Source of the DNA: an uncultured Candidatus Saccharibacteria bacterium
GTDB lineage: Bacteria > Patescibacteriota > Saccharimonadia > Saccharimonadales > Saccharimonadaceae
NCBI GenBank assembly: GCA_947165465.1
Contig: CAMVAM010000004.1
Span: 1 to 64,000, forward strand
Length of the DNA: 64,000 nucleotides
Reading direction: 5' to 3'
Position 1 is the first letter of the stretch. Each line of letters starts with the position of its first letter. The position numbers and the translations under genes are program-made. Shown piece by piece: positions 36,014 through 44,900 of this stretch. The notes beneath the pieces are model-generated. The model was not told the origin of the DNA, did no database searches, and was given only the letters and a program-made list of their open reading frames with translations.

Positions 36014-36728
36014 TCGTTTCCTCCTCAAGTATTTTTCCGATTACGTGGTACTTTTCGTGTGAAACGCCATGATGTCCTGGCGTATGAATGGCTCTAAGAC
36101 AAGTATTTGCCTTAGTGATTTTTGGTAGATTATAAATCGCGATAAACTTATCGAGATCACCCACAATTAAATCGGTCGGGATATCAATGCTGGCTAGGAC
36201 ATCATAATTCATTGGGTCCATTACGATGTTTTTCATCGAATCTTGGAAAGATTTTTCTTTAATGATAGACGGATCTTTTACGCTGACGGCGTCTTCAAAT
36301 ACTTTAATAGCCGCTTTAAAAGCCGGATTCTCTAAATCTTTCTTAGTATAAATCGGTGGTGATACCAGAATAAGGCGCTTTATTAGTCCAGGGTTTTCGG
36401 AAACAAAACGGGCTGAAATGAAAGTTCCCATCGAGTGACCGACTAAAACAATCGGAGTATTAATCTTGGCGGCATCAAGCGCATTCTTTAATGCAGACAG
36501 CTGCTCATCGTAATTATATTTAAGTTCATCAGTCTTTAATGATTTCCCGGCACCGAGCAAATCAAAAGCGATGTATCTCGCATTGATTTTCTTATCTTTC
36601 TCAAGGTATTCTAGGGCATGCGAAAAAGAAGTATAATCCGAAGCAATGCCATGAATAAAAACCACGGTGAGTTTCGGGTCTTTCGAAGCCGAAAAATCAT
36701 GTGCCTTATATAGTTCTAGCTTATTCAT
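36000..36728 (-). CDS. Alpha/beta hydrolase
   Basis: 242 residues, cytoplasmic. Oxyanion region FIHGIASDY, nucleophile in VGHSMGTF (about 98), acidic residue in LIVGDLDKFI (about 190), and catalytic His probably in HTPGHHGVSHEKY (about 213-225). The substrate cannot be told; carboxylesterase or lipase-like activity is usual. It lies between nrnA (8-base overlap) and cysS (14-base overlap) in one operon. Confidence 0.88.
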   Translation of the reverse strand: MNKLELYKAHDFSASKDPKLTVVFIHGIASDYTSFSHALEYLEKDKKINARYIAFDLLGAGKSLKTDELKYNYDEQLSALKNALDAAKINTPIVLVGHSMGTFISARFVSENPGLIKRLILVSPPIYTKKDLENPAFKAAIKVFEDAVSVKDPSIIKEKSFQDSMKNIVMDPMNYDVLASIDIPTDLIVGDLDKFIAIYNLPKITKANTCLRAIHTPGHHGVSHEKYHVIGKILEEETNETI

Positions 36729-37710
36729 TGTCTGCCTCTTGTAAAAGCCCAGGAATAATATTTACTAAATCTGATAAAACTTCCTCGTAATTTGTGTCAT
36801 AAGTTCTAAACCCAGCTGCATACGGATGTCCGCCACCGCCAAAATAACCGGCGATTTTTTCGGCGATACCGCTTCCGACCGAGCAACGGATTTTGCCGGT
36901 CACTTTGCCATCCGGATAGGTCTTAATCGCGACGGCCACCTTCACACCTTCAACTAGGCGGAGCTCTTCTAGGATTAACACGTTTGGATTGTATTCGTCG
37001 GAATATTCACGGATGTCATCCCAAGGGATATGTACGGTTGCAAGCTCGCCTTCCAAAGAATAATCAATACGCTTAATGAGGTCAGCCTTGTAATCAAGAA
37101 TGCGTGGTGACTTCTTCATGAATTCGCGACGGCGCTCTTCAAGATCAGACACGATGGCACCGAGCTTGGTGAGTTCAGACGCAATCTCAAAAGTTCTCGC
37201 CGTGACGGAAGAGCTGGTTAAGCCGAGAGTATCGGAAAGAATGCCTTGGAAAATCGCTTCGGCGGCTTCGATTCCGATTTCCATTTTTTCGCTCGTCGCA
37301 ATTTCGTAAACGAGCTCAGCACAAGCCGGACGTACCTCAATAATACTTTCGTGCGGGAAATTCAAATCATCCTCAGTTTCGTGGTGATCAATCACCAGTA
37401 CCGGTGCGGAGTATAAACGATTCTTAATCGCGGAATCGTCGAGCAATTTCGAAAGTAGCACCTCAGCAGCGGTATCTACAATGATATAGCCATCGGCACG
37501 GTAATCAAATTCGTTAGTGATGCGTGACCAATCGGTAAAATAATGCAAATATTTCGGAATATCCACCGGGCAATAGAGCGTCACCTCTTTACCGGTCAGT
37601 AAATAATCGAGCGCAAAAGCCGAGCCGAGCGAGTCGCCGTCCGGGTTTTCAGCCTGAATAATGCAAATGTGATTTTTATCTTTAATAAAATCCGTGAATC
37701 TCTGATACAT
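36721..37710 (-). CDS. nrnA: DHH-family oligoribonuclease/pAp phosphatase NrnA
   Basis: 329 residues. DHH domain motifs: AENPDGDSLGS, IIVDTA, IDHHETEDD; DHHA1 domain ends with the glycine loop FGGGGHPYAAGF. The family degrades very short RNAs and 3'-phosphoadenosine 5'-phosphate or cyclic dinucleotide products. First gene of the operon, with a TATAAT box 9 bases before the ATG. Confidence 0.94.
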   Translation of the reverse strand: MYQRFTDFIKDKNHICIIQAENPDGDSLGSAFALDYLLTGKEVTLYCPVDIPKYLHYFTDWSRITNEFDYRADGYIIVDTAAEVLLSKLLDDSAIKNRLYSAPVLVIDHHETEDDLNFPHESIIEVRPACAELVYEIATSEKMEIGIEAAEAIFQGILSDTLGLTSSSVTARTFEIASELTKLGAIVSDLEERRREFMKKSPRILDYKADLIKRIDYSLEGELATVHIPWDDIREYSDEYNPNVLILEELRLVEGVKVAVAIKTYPDGKVTGKIRCSVGSGIAEKIAGYFGGGGHPYAAGFRTYDTNYEEVLSDLVNIIPGLLQEADNE

Positions 37711-37756
37711 ATAATATATATTATAACATATCAGTTTTTTGTGCTAAAATTATTGC

Positions 37757-38197
37757 ATGAACTCAATCAAAGCAGATAAAAAGTTTGAAAGATTCGAAGA
37801 TGTCACGCCGGAAATCCTAAAAAGTGAGGGTGTTAAGCTTTTGCTCTGCGATCTTGATAATACCCTGAGGCTTCATTCCGAAAAAGAGCCGGCTGAAGAG
37901 CTCGTAAAATGGATTAGCGAGTGCCACAAAGCCGGTGTTAAAGTTGTAATTATCTCAAATAATGGCCGCAAAAAGATGATGCAGAAATTCTGTGAGCCGA
38001 TTAACGTTCCGTGTGTCTGGTGGGCACACAAACCATTTAGTACCAAGCTAACCGAAGCGATGGACGAATATCACTTCACTCCAGAAGAAACCGTCATGCT
38101 TGGCGATAAATATTCTACCGACGTACTCGCCGCTAGATTCGCCAAAATCCGCGCCTGGAAAGTGAACCACAGAAGAGATCTTCCAGAAAATGAATAA
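37757..38197 (+). CDS. YqeG-family HAD phosphatase
   Basis: 146 residues, HAD superfamily class IIIA. Motif I is LLCDLDNTLR with the nucleophile Asp, motif II IISNNG, and motif III/IV KPFSTK and MLGDKYSTDVLAA. In other bacteria relatives act on phosphatidylglycerophosphate (the GEP4/PGPMT1-like group), and here the gene overlaps pgsA by 8 bases, so it is a good candidate for the missing phosphatidylglycerophosphate phosphatase. That role is inference. TAAAAT lies 6 bases before ATG. Confidence 0.9.
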   Translation: MNSIKADKKFERFEDVTPEILKSEGVKLLLCDLDNTLRLHSEKEPAEELVKWISECHKAGVKVVIISNNGRKKMMQKFCEPINVPCVWWAHKPFSTKLTEAMDEYHFTPEETVMLGDKYSTDVLAARFAKIRAWKVNHRRDLPENE

Positions 38198-38747
38198 AAA
38201 GAAGAATCATATCAATCTACCGACGTTTTTAACTCTTATTCGAATCATATTCACTATTCCGCTTTTCGTTTTGATATTCTTTGACAATCTGCCGGCCAAG
38301 ATTTTGACGCTTTGTTTCTTTGTGGCGGCCTCCGTCACAGATTTCGTAGATGGCTACCTAGCAAGGAAGAATAAACAAGTCACCGACCTCGGCGCTTTTC
38401 TTGATCCTTTGGCTGATAAAATGCTGGTAAACCTAACTTTTCTTGCGCTTACCTATCAGAACCTAGTTCCAATCTGGCTCTTTGCAATTATTATTGTTCG
38501 TGACTTTATGGTTGATGGCATTCGTATGATGGAAGCTAAAAAAGATATTACACTCGCTGCTTCCTATACCGGCAAGCTAAAAACTACCGTGCAAATGGTG
38601 ACACTTTCCTTAATTCTTCTAAACAAAATTTTTATGAATGAGATTTTTTCAAACATCAACTTCGCACTGTTATTAATCGTGTTACTTCTTACCATCATTT
38701 CCGGTGTTGAATACCTGATTAAAGGATGGAAATCAATAATAGAATAG
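38190..38747 (+). CDS. pgsA: CDP-diacylglycerol-glycerol-3-phosphate 3-phosphatidyltransferase
   Basis: 185 residues with several membrane helices and the CDP-alcohol phosphotransferase signature DFVDGYLARKN...DLGAFLDPLADK (DGxxAR...G...D...D), about residues 50-78. Makes phosphatidylglycerophosphate from CDP-diacylglycerol. Coupled to the YqeG-type phosphatase upstream and convergent with cdsA, which makes its substrate; the two 3' ends overlap by 29 bases. Confidence 0.93.
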   Translation: MNKKKNHINLPTFLTLIRIIFTIPLFVLIFFDNLPAKILTLCFFVAASVTDFVDGYLARKNKQVTDLGAFLDPLADKMLVNLTFLALTYQNLVPIWLFAIIIVRDFMVDGIRMMEAKKDITLAASYTGKLKTTVQMVTLSLILLNKIFMNEIFSNINFALLLIVLLLTIISGVEYLIKGWKSIIE

Positions 38748-39402
38748 TAGTTGTAAAAGCAGTTGAATCGATGCGGTCTAGATAACCACCGTGTCCTTCT
38801 GTGCCGCCAATCACCATTTCAATCTTCTGGAAGAATTTATTCTTAATAAGAATTTCGTTTGAATCCTTTACTTTGAAACGGCGTTTTAGGAAGCTTTCAA
38901 AGAGATCGCCGACTAATGCTAGCGGACCGCAAAGCAGATAAATCCAATCAAATTCAAAGGTGTTTTTGCAAAGCATCATGGTAAGGCACATTAGAAATGA
39001 CATCGTGAGTCCGAGGAAAGTTCCCTCCCAGGTTTTGTTCTTAGAAATATGTGGGAACGGACGGGATTTCTTAAAAATCTTACCGCCAAAGGCTTTGCCA
39101 AGTAGATATGCAAAAATGTCATAGCCACAAACGCCGAGAATAATATACCAAAAATGATGTAAATCAACTTTCGCAACCCAAATCGCACTACAGACAATAA
39201 AGGCGATTTCAAAAAGCGCTAAAACAACATGCCAGAAACTGATTTTCCGCCAGAAGAAGGAAATAAGTTCGATTATAGAAACTAAGCCAAATAACCCATA
39301 AATGATTTTAAAAGGAATACTATCAAACGTATATAAAGCAATGAGTGCAACAAAGAACATGCCGAACCCACAGATTACCCTCACCCTGAAATTCTTATCC
39401 AT
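38719..39402 (-). CDS. cdsA: Phosphatidate cytidylyltransferase
   Basis: 227 residues, multi-helix membrane protein. C-terminal CdsA signature: GDLFESFLKRRFKVKDS followed by GGTEGHGGYLDRIDS. Makes CDP-diacylglycerol from phosphatidate and CTP. Start at ATG 39402, 6 bases after TATAAT; a GTG at 39408 would be inside the promoter spacing. Somewhat shorter than typical CdsA (about 270). Confidence 0.93.
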   Translation of the reverse strand: MDKNFRVRVICGFGMFFVALIALYTFDSIPFKIIYGLFGLVSIIELISFFWRKISFWHVVLALFEIAFIVCSAIWVAKVDLHHFWYIILGVCGYDIFAYLLGKAFGGKIFKKSRPFPHISKNKTWEGTFLGLTMSFLMCLTMMLCKNTFEFDWIYLLCGPLALVGDLFESFLKRRFKVKDSNEILIKNKFFQKIEMVIGGTEGHGGYLDRIDSTAFTTTILLLISIL

Positions 39403-39451
39403 ACCCACATTATATCACTAATTATCAGTAAAAAATGGTAAAATATATATT

Positions 39452-41182
39452 ATGCTCGAATATGTTTACAGTAAGATAAAGCATGCTCTGCGTACCCTTG
39501 ACATGAAGCTTGAACGCGCGAAGTATGGCTATATCGAAAAATTACCAAAAGATATTGAATATTTCGATGGAGGAATGTACGACGCCGTTTACGAAGCGTC
39601 TTGCAAGTGGCCACATAATGTCGCCCTCGATTATTTTGATATCAAAATTACTTATAAAGAATTAATCAAAAAAATCAACAAAGTCGCAGCGGCGCTCAAA
39701 GAGTCCGGTGTGAAAAAAGGCGACCGCGTCACGGTTTGTATGCCAAACACTCCGGAGACGGTTTACATGTTCTATGCCATCAACGAAATCGGTGCCGTTG
39801 CTAATATGATTCACCCGCTTTCTTCCGAAAAAGAAATTGAAGAATTTGTGAATCAGGCCGATTCTAAACTCATGCTCTGCATCGACATTACCTATCCGAA
39901 GGTTGAGGCTATTATTAAAAATACCGAGCTCGAGCAGGTTGTAGTAGTTTCCGCGACTCGTTCGATGGACATGGCCGTTCGTATTATTTATAAACTCACT
40001 AAAGGCCGCAAGAACCACATCAAAACCAATCAGCAAGTGATTAGGTGGGATAAGTTCTTAAGTCGTGCCGATAAGTTTATTGGCAACCCACACACTAGAG
40101 TTAATAGTAAAGACCCAGCTGTAATTCTCTACTCCGGTGGTACTACAGGTAAGCCAAAAGGCGCTATTCTTACGAATCTCAATTTCAACGCTCAAACTCT
40201 TGGCGCTAAATATCTGGTGCCAGAGCTATTAAAAGCCGAAAACGCCTATCTTACATTCCTACCGAACTTCCATGCCTTTGGTCTCGGTTGCTGTCTTCAT
40301 ATGCCACTGTACTTTGGTTCACGCGTAGTTCTGATTCCACAGTTTAACGCAAAGAAATTAAAGAAATACATTACAAAATACAAGATTAATATTCTAGTTG
40401 GTGTCCCAACCGTCTTTGAATACCTAACCAAAATCAAATTCAAGAAAAATGAATTAAAACACGTCCGTTTCGTAGTGTCCGGTGGTGACATGATTAGTAT
40501 GACCAGCAAGGAAAAAATCAATGATTTCCTGCGCGCCCACGGTTCGAAAGCCGTAATTGAGAACGGCTATGGTCTTACCGAAGCCTCCGGTGGTTTCATC
40601 TTCTCGCCAAAGAGCGTAGCTGAAGAAGCTGACGTAATCGGCTACCCACTCCCAGACAATGAAGTCATCATCATGGATCTAAAGACCAAAAAAGAAGCCA
40701 AACTCGGAAATGACGGAGAAATCTTAGTGCGCGGTCTTGCCGTCATGAAAGAATACCTAAATAAGCCAAAAGAAACCGAAGAAGCCTTTATTACGGTTGG
40801 CACTAAAAAGTATCTCAGAACCGGTGATATTGGCTACGCCGATGAGCGTGGCGTCATTCACTTTCGCTCGCGCTTAAAGCGCATGATTATTTCAAACGGC
40901 TACAATATTTACCCGGCCAATATCGAAGATGTGACCCTTAAGTGCGAAATGGTTACCGCCTGCGCAGTAGTTGGCCGTGAAGATAAACTCCGTGGTGAAA
41001 AAGTCGTAGTGTTTGTGGTCGCAAAAGAAGGCGCCTCGGAGCGCAATATTAAAAAAGAATTAACTAATATTTATAAAAAATATCTCGCGAAGTATGAGAT
41101 TCCACGCGAGATTCGTTTCCTGCCTGAACTGCCAAAGACCAAACTAGCTAAAGTCGATTTTAAAGCACTCGAGAAGTATTAA
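39452..41182 (+). CDS. AMP-forming acyl-CoA synthetase/ligase
   Basis: 576 residues, adenylate-forming family. Motifs: P-loop-like YSGGTTGKPKGA (about 228-240), GYGLTEASGG, RTGDIGYADERG, RLKRMIISNGYNIYP and the catalytic lysine in PKTKLAKVDFKAL at the C-terminus. Best match by eye is long-chain fatty acid or aryl CoA/ACP ligases. Beside pgsA and cdsA it may activate scavenged fatty acids for phospholipids. Leaderless start, 7 bases after TAAAAT. Its 3' end overlaps recR by 4 bases. Confidence 0.92.
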   Translation: MLEYVYSKIKHALRTLDMKLERAKYGYIEKLPKDIEYFDGGMYDAVYEASCKWPHNVALDYFDIKITYKELIKKINKVAAALKESGVKKGDRVTVCMPNTPETVYMFYAINEIGAVANMIHPLSSEKEIEEFVNQADSKLMLCIDITYPKVEAIIKNTELEQVVVVSATRSMDMAVRIIYKLTKGRKNHIKTNQQVIRWDKFLSRADKFIGNPHTRVNSKDPAVILYSGGTTGKPKGAILTNLNFNAQTLGAKYLVPELLKAENAYLTFLPNFHAFGLGCCLHMPLYFGSRVVLIPQFNAKKLKKYITKYKINILVGVPTVFEYLTKIKFKKNELKHVRFVVSGGDMISMTSKEKINDFLRAHGSKAVIENGYGLTEASGGFIFSPKSVAEEADVIGYPLPDNEVIIMDLKTKKEAKLGNDGEILVRGLAVMKEYLNKPKETEEAFITVGTKKYLRTGDIGYADERGVIHFRSRLKRMIISNGYNIYPANIEDVTLKCEMVTACAVVGREDKLRGEKVVVFVVAKEGASERNIKKELTNIYKKYLAKYEIPREIRFLPELPKTKLAKVDFKALEKY

Positions 41183-41784
41183 AGATCAGTGCGGTGCTCT
41201 AAAGCCGCACTAATCGTAACTTGGTCAGCGTAAGAGATATCAACGCCAAGTGGTAGACCACGAGCGAGGCGCGTAAGTTTTAATTCCGGCTTCGCCTCGT
41301 GTAATACTTTTTCGAGTAGAAGTGCCGTTGATTCTCCCTCAACAGACGGATTTGTCGCAATAATTACTTCATCAGCCTTATCTTTTTTAACGCGTTCGAC
41401 TAATTCTTTAATATGGAGTTGGTCCGGCGTAATACCATCAATCGGGGACACGGCGCCGCCCAGTACGTGATAGGTGCCATGATAACCATGAGTCGCTTCA
41501 ATTGCAAAAATGTCCAGCGGTTCTTCCACTACAAGAATCGTCTTTTTGTCGCGCTCCGGGTCGGTATAGAGCGGTGATAAATCATCATCGGCATCGATTA
41601 AAGCAAAAGTTACTGGGCAAGATTTTACTCTATTGTGTAGATTTGAAAGCGCGTCCGAAATCTCTTCAGAAATCTTGGAATCGGATTTAAAAAGATAGTA
41701 GGCGTACCTTTCAGCCGTACGTGGACCTACACCCGGAAGCATGCCGAGCGCATTAATCGTGTCGATGAGTGCTTTTGGCAGCAT
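41179..41784 (-). CDS. recR: Recombination mediator RecR with a degenerate zinc finger
   Basis: 201 residues. Helix-hairpin-helix LGMLPGVGPRTAERYAYYL, Toprim domain (TILVVEEPLDIFAIE, GGAVSPIDGITPDQL, VIIATNPSVEGESTALLLE) and the C-terminal RLARGLPLGVDISYAD are all present. The zinc finger between them normally has four cysteines; here the segment VKSCPVTFALIDADDDL..YTDPERD retains one. Start at ATG 41784, directly after the ybaB stop, as in the widespread ybaB-recR pair. Function in RecFOR repair is presumed. Confidence 0.93.
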   Translation of the reverse strand: MLPKALIDTINALGMLPGVGPRTAERYAYYLFKSDSKISEEISDALSNLHNRVKSCPVTFALIDADDDLSPLYTDPERDKKTILVVEEPLDIFAIEATHGYHGTYHVLGGAVSPIDGITPDQLHIKELVERVKKDKADEVIIATNPSVEGESTALLLEKVLHEAKPELKLTRLARGLPLGVDISYADQVTISAALEHRTDL

Positions 41785-41785
41785 T

Positions 41786-42082
41786 CTACATTCCGAGGTT
41801 GCCGAGGCCACCCATCAAAGGTTTCATTTTTTCAGTAGCGATTTCTTGGGCTTTAGCAAAGCCATCGCGCATGCAGTTCTCAATCCAGCGTTCGAGTTCG
41901 TGGATGTCATCAAGATCAACCTTCTCTGGGTCGATTTTAACTTTCTTTACTTTAAGTTCACCATTAATTTGAATAACAACAGCACCATCACCTGCTTCGA
42001 CTTCAACGATTTCATTCTTAAGTTCTTTTTGTGCTTTGCGAAGCTGGTTCAAAAGCTTCATCTGGTCCATAGTCTGACCCAT
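41786..42082 (-). CDS. ybaB: Nucleoid-associated YbaB/EbfC protein
   Basis: 98 residues; small DNA-binding dimer. The core KLLNQLRKAQKELKN...VEAGDGAVVIQINGELKVKKVKIDPE is the YbaB signature. It usually accompanies recR and dnaX; here recR follows after one base and dnaX is a few genes upstream. Confidence 0.93.
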   Translation of the reverse strand: MGQTMDQMKLLNQLRKAQKELKNEIVEVEAGDGAVVIQINGELKVKKVKIDPEKVDLDDIHELERWIENCMRDGFAKAQEIATEKMKPLMGGLGNLGM

Positions 42083-42083
42083 A

Positions 42084-43520
42084 TTATTCTCCTTTTTCTG
42101 TATATAGATATATTATATCAGAATTTTCGCGCATAGGGGACGTGATAATGCGTTCTAGCGTGTAATTCTCGTCGTAGATACTATCATTTAGTGACGCGAG
42201 TCTGGCTGGCTTATTGTCGTAGTCGGTCACCACATCGATGTCGGTCGATTCTTCCAAAATCTTGTAGAATTCATATTGTTCTGGCTGTACCAAAAGTGCC
42301 TCGTTTGTGAGATTCTTTCTAATAATCGATAGTTCCATCGAGAACTGTCCGGCTACGCTTGGATTATAGCGGTAACCATACACGTATTGGAGTAGGCTTG
42401 GAAGTAGTATAACTACGAACAGAAGTGAAAGCGGAATAATCGCTGCAATTCTGGCGTACGGGTTTTCTGGGAAGAGACCATACCATTTTTCGAGCAAATA
42501 CTTTAAGCCGTGAGCAACGAGAATTGCGAGCGGCAGAATTAGGAAAATCACCGCGTCCGGATTGAAACCAGTGATAAACAGAGTGAATAAGAATAATAGT
42601 GACGCAATCATGTTTCTTGAGGCAAAGAAGCCCATAGTGGTTGAAAATAAGCCAACCAGCGCAAGAGCTAGAGTCGGGAGGCCAACGAGTGGCGTCATAA
42701 AGACGCTTTCGAGTGAACCATCCCATAAGAATACTGGAGTTAAGCCATTCGCGAGATTATGAAAGAATTGTGAGAATGTGAAGTCCTTAGCTGTTAGAAG
42801 CTCAGAGATAACTTCCGGTTGATTTACCATATTGATGATTAGTGATGTTACGCCAGCGATGATAAGTGCTGAAACGATTGAAAACGGCAGTCTTGGCAAG
42901 CTTCGAATCACAAAACGTAGATGTGGCTGCAAGAACACGAAAATGAGACAGAAAGCTGCGAAATATAGCATATATGGCGTAAAGATCGAGAATAACATCA
43001 CTACTGCAAAAAGTAATGAATACATTGGCTTTGGTCTTTTTTCGCCTTGAATCTTTGAACCAAGCCAAAGAAGTAGCGTTGGCCAAAATACAATCATAAT
43101 GAGCGGTGTACCATTCCCAGCTAGGAACAAGAATGGCGTCGATAAAACCACGAGGATAGATGCAAGAAGAGACACATTGGTCTTGAACCAACGGTTCAAT
43201 AGAAGAATTAAAAGAAGCCCAAGTGCTAAACCAACGATGATACTTGGCAATTTAATTGCGTATGGCGTTAAGCCAAATAGCATAATGGAAACCTTTTGGA
43301 GAGCCCGATATGGCAAATCAACCATGTCGCCGTTAAATGGTGCGTCAAACTCTAGTGTATATGAGTTTGTAGCAGAATTCATCTCGGCTTCCGAAAGCCC
43401 AGTCTGTGCGAATAGTGGCAAAAGGAAGAGCAAGAAAATAAAGGCCGCTCCAAGCAAAATATAACCAATCACAAACCGATATCGATACAAAAAGAGTTTA
43501 GAAATTATTATTTTCTTCAC
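42084..43520 (-). CDS. Polytopic GT-C-type glycosyltransferase-like membrane protein
   Basis: 478 residues with about ten to twelve membrane helices. Resembles the PMT/ArnT (GT39/GT83) class: a first extracytoplasmic loop with SEAEMNSATNSYTLEFDAPF containing acidic residues near a membrane edge, and repeated hydrophobic blocks, then a soluble C-terminal tail (about 390-478). Donor would be a lipid-linked sugar. The start is GTG at 43520, 6 bases after TATAAT. Low sequence specificity makes the assignment moderate. Confidence 0.72.
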   Translation of the reverse strand: MKKIIISKLFLYRYRFVIGYILLGAAFIFLLFLLPLFAQTGLSEAEMNSATNSYTLEFDAPFNGDMVDLPYRALQKVSIMLFGLTPYAIKLPSIIVGLALGLLLILLLNRWFKTNVSLLASILVVLSTPFLFLAGNGTPLIMIVFWPTLLLWLGSKIQGEKRPKPMYSLLFAVVMLFSIFTPYMLYFAAFCLIFVFLQPHLRFVIRSLPRLPFSIVSALIIAGVTSLIINMVNQPEVISELLTAKDFTFSQFFHNLANGLTPVFLWDGSLESVFMTPLVGLPTLALALVGLFSTTMGFFASRNMIASLLFLFTLFITGFNPDAVIFLILPLAILVAHGLKYLLEKWYGLFPENPYARIAAIIPLSLLFVVILLPSLLQYVYGYRYNPSVAGQFSMELSIIRKNLTNEALLVQPEQYEFYKILEESTDIDVVTDYDNKPARLASLNDSIYDENYTLERIITSPMRENSDIIYLYTEKGE

Positions 43521-43535
43521 ATAATAATTATATAT

Positions 43536-44900
43536 TTATTCGTGAGTTTTATCAAGCGATATGAAGCGTAGCAACTCTTCCTTGAAGTAGAGCTCAATCT
43601 TACCAGTGGCGCCATGGCGGTGCTTAGCGATAATGAGCTCAGTGATATTGGTTTTCTCATAGTCTTTATCGTTTTGATGATAGTAATCAGGACGGTGAAG
43701 GAACAAAACAAGGTCGGCATCCTGCTCGATAGAGCCAGATTCACGAATATCAGAAAGAACCGGTGTCGGATCGTCACGACCGGTCACGTTACGCGAAAGC
43801 TGTGCGAGCGCAATTACCGGAATTTTTAGTTCGCGCGCCATAATCTTAAGTCCACGCGAGATTTCGGTAACCTCCTGCACACGTTGGCCTTTGTAGCGAT
43901 CTGAACCCTGAATTAACTGTAGGTAATCGATAATCACAGCACCGATTTCGTGATCATGCATGGCACGTCTAGCTTTATTTCTAATCTCTGTGATATCCAT
44001 TGAGCTGGTATCGTCGATAAAGAGTGGGATTTCAGATAAAGTGGCAAGTGCATCCTCAACTTGGTTAACCTGGTCACTCGTCATATTACCGGTTCTCACG
44101 TTCCAGTTATCGACACCAGAGATGCTAGAAACCATACGATCCATAATTTCACCGGAGCCCATCTCCATCGAGAAGAACAAAACACCTTTGTTATTGATTG
44201 AAGCAATATTATATGCTAGGTTCTGTGCGAAAGTGGTTTTACCCATAGCCGGACGGGCGCCCACAATGACAAGGTCGCCTTTTTGGAAACCGGCCGTCTT
44301 TTTATCGATATCACGAAAGCCGGTTTTAAGACCACGGAGCGTGCCCTTGTTCTTATAAAGCATCTCGATACGATCGAAAGCCTCAGCAGCGAGATCATCC
44401 ATAGTTCGATAGTCAGACTTGATAATCTTGTCTGAAACAGCGAATAGTTCCTTTTCCGCTGCACCAACCAGTGCATTCACATTTGCATCGTCAGAATAAG
44501 CCTTTTCAATAATTTCGGTGCCGGCGGCGATTAGTTTGCGACGCGTAGAACAACGTTCGATAATTTCAGCGTAGGCTTTGGCGTTGGCAGCAGTCTGCAC
44601 ATAAGTCGAAAGCTCAGTTAGATATGTGGCTTTCCCAACTTCATTCAATTTCTTCAAGGTCTTTAGCTCGTTTGTAAGGGTAATAAGGTCAATTGGTCGG
44701 TGCGCGTCATAAAGATTCATCATCGCACGGTAAATGATTTGATGCCTCGCCTCATAGAAATCCTCAGGCTTTAAAAGTGTACTGACTTCCGTAAGTACGC
44801 CATCAGAAATCATTATCGCACCGAGTAATGATTTCTCGGTTTCGATATCTTGCGGTGGCACACGGCCACCAGTTTTAGAATGGGTTACCTCCTCCGTCAT
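43536..44900 (-). CDS. dnaB: Replicative DNA helicase DnaB
   Basis: 454 residues. N-terminal domain (PPQDIETEKSLLGAIMIS), RecA-like domain with Walker A GARPAMGKTTFAQNLAYN, Walker B-like GAVIIDYLQLIQG, LSRNVTGRDD and the SDIRESGSIEQDADLVLFL motif. Unwinds DNA at the replication fork. The gene start overlaps the end of dnaX by 26 bases, an unusual pairing that would co-produce helicase and clamp loader. Confidence 0.97.
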   Translation of the reverse strand: MTEEVTHSKTGGRVPPQDIETEKSLLGAIMISDGVLTEVSTLLKPEDFYEARHQIIYRAMMNLYDAHRPIDLITLTNELKTLKKLNEVGKATYLTELSTYVQTAANAKAYAEIIERCSTRRKLIAAGTEIIEKAYSDDANVNALVGAAEKELFAVSDKIIKSDYRTMDDLAAEAFDRIEMLYKNKGTLRGLKTGFRDIDKKTAGFQKGDLVIVGARPAMGKTTFAQNLAYNIASINNKGVLFFSMEMGSGEIMDRMVSSISGVDNWNVRTGNMTSDQVNQVEDALATLSEIPLFIDDTSSMDITEIRNKARRAMHDHEIGAVIIDYLQLIQGSDRYKGQRVQEVTEISRGLKIMARELKIPVIALAQLSRNVTGRDDPTPVLSDIRESGSIEQDADLVLFLHRPDYYHQNDKDYEKTNITELIIAKHRHGATGKIELYFKEELLRFISLDKTHE

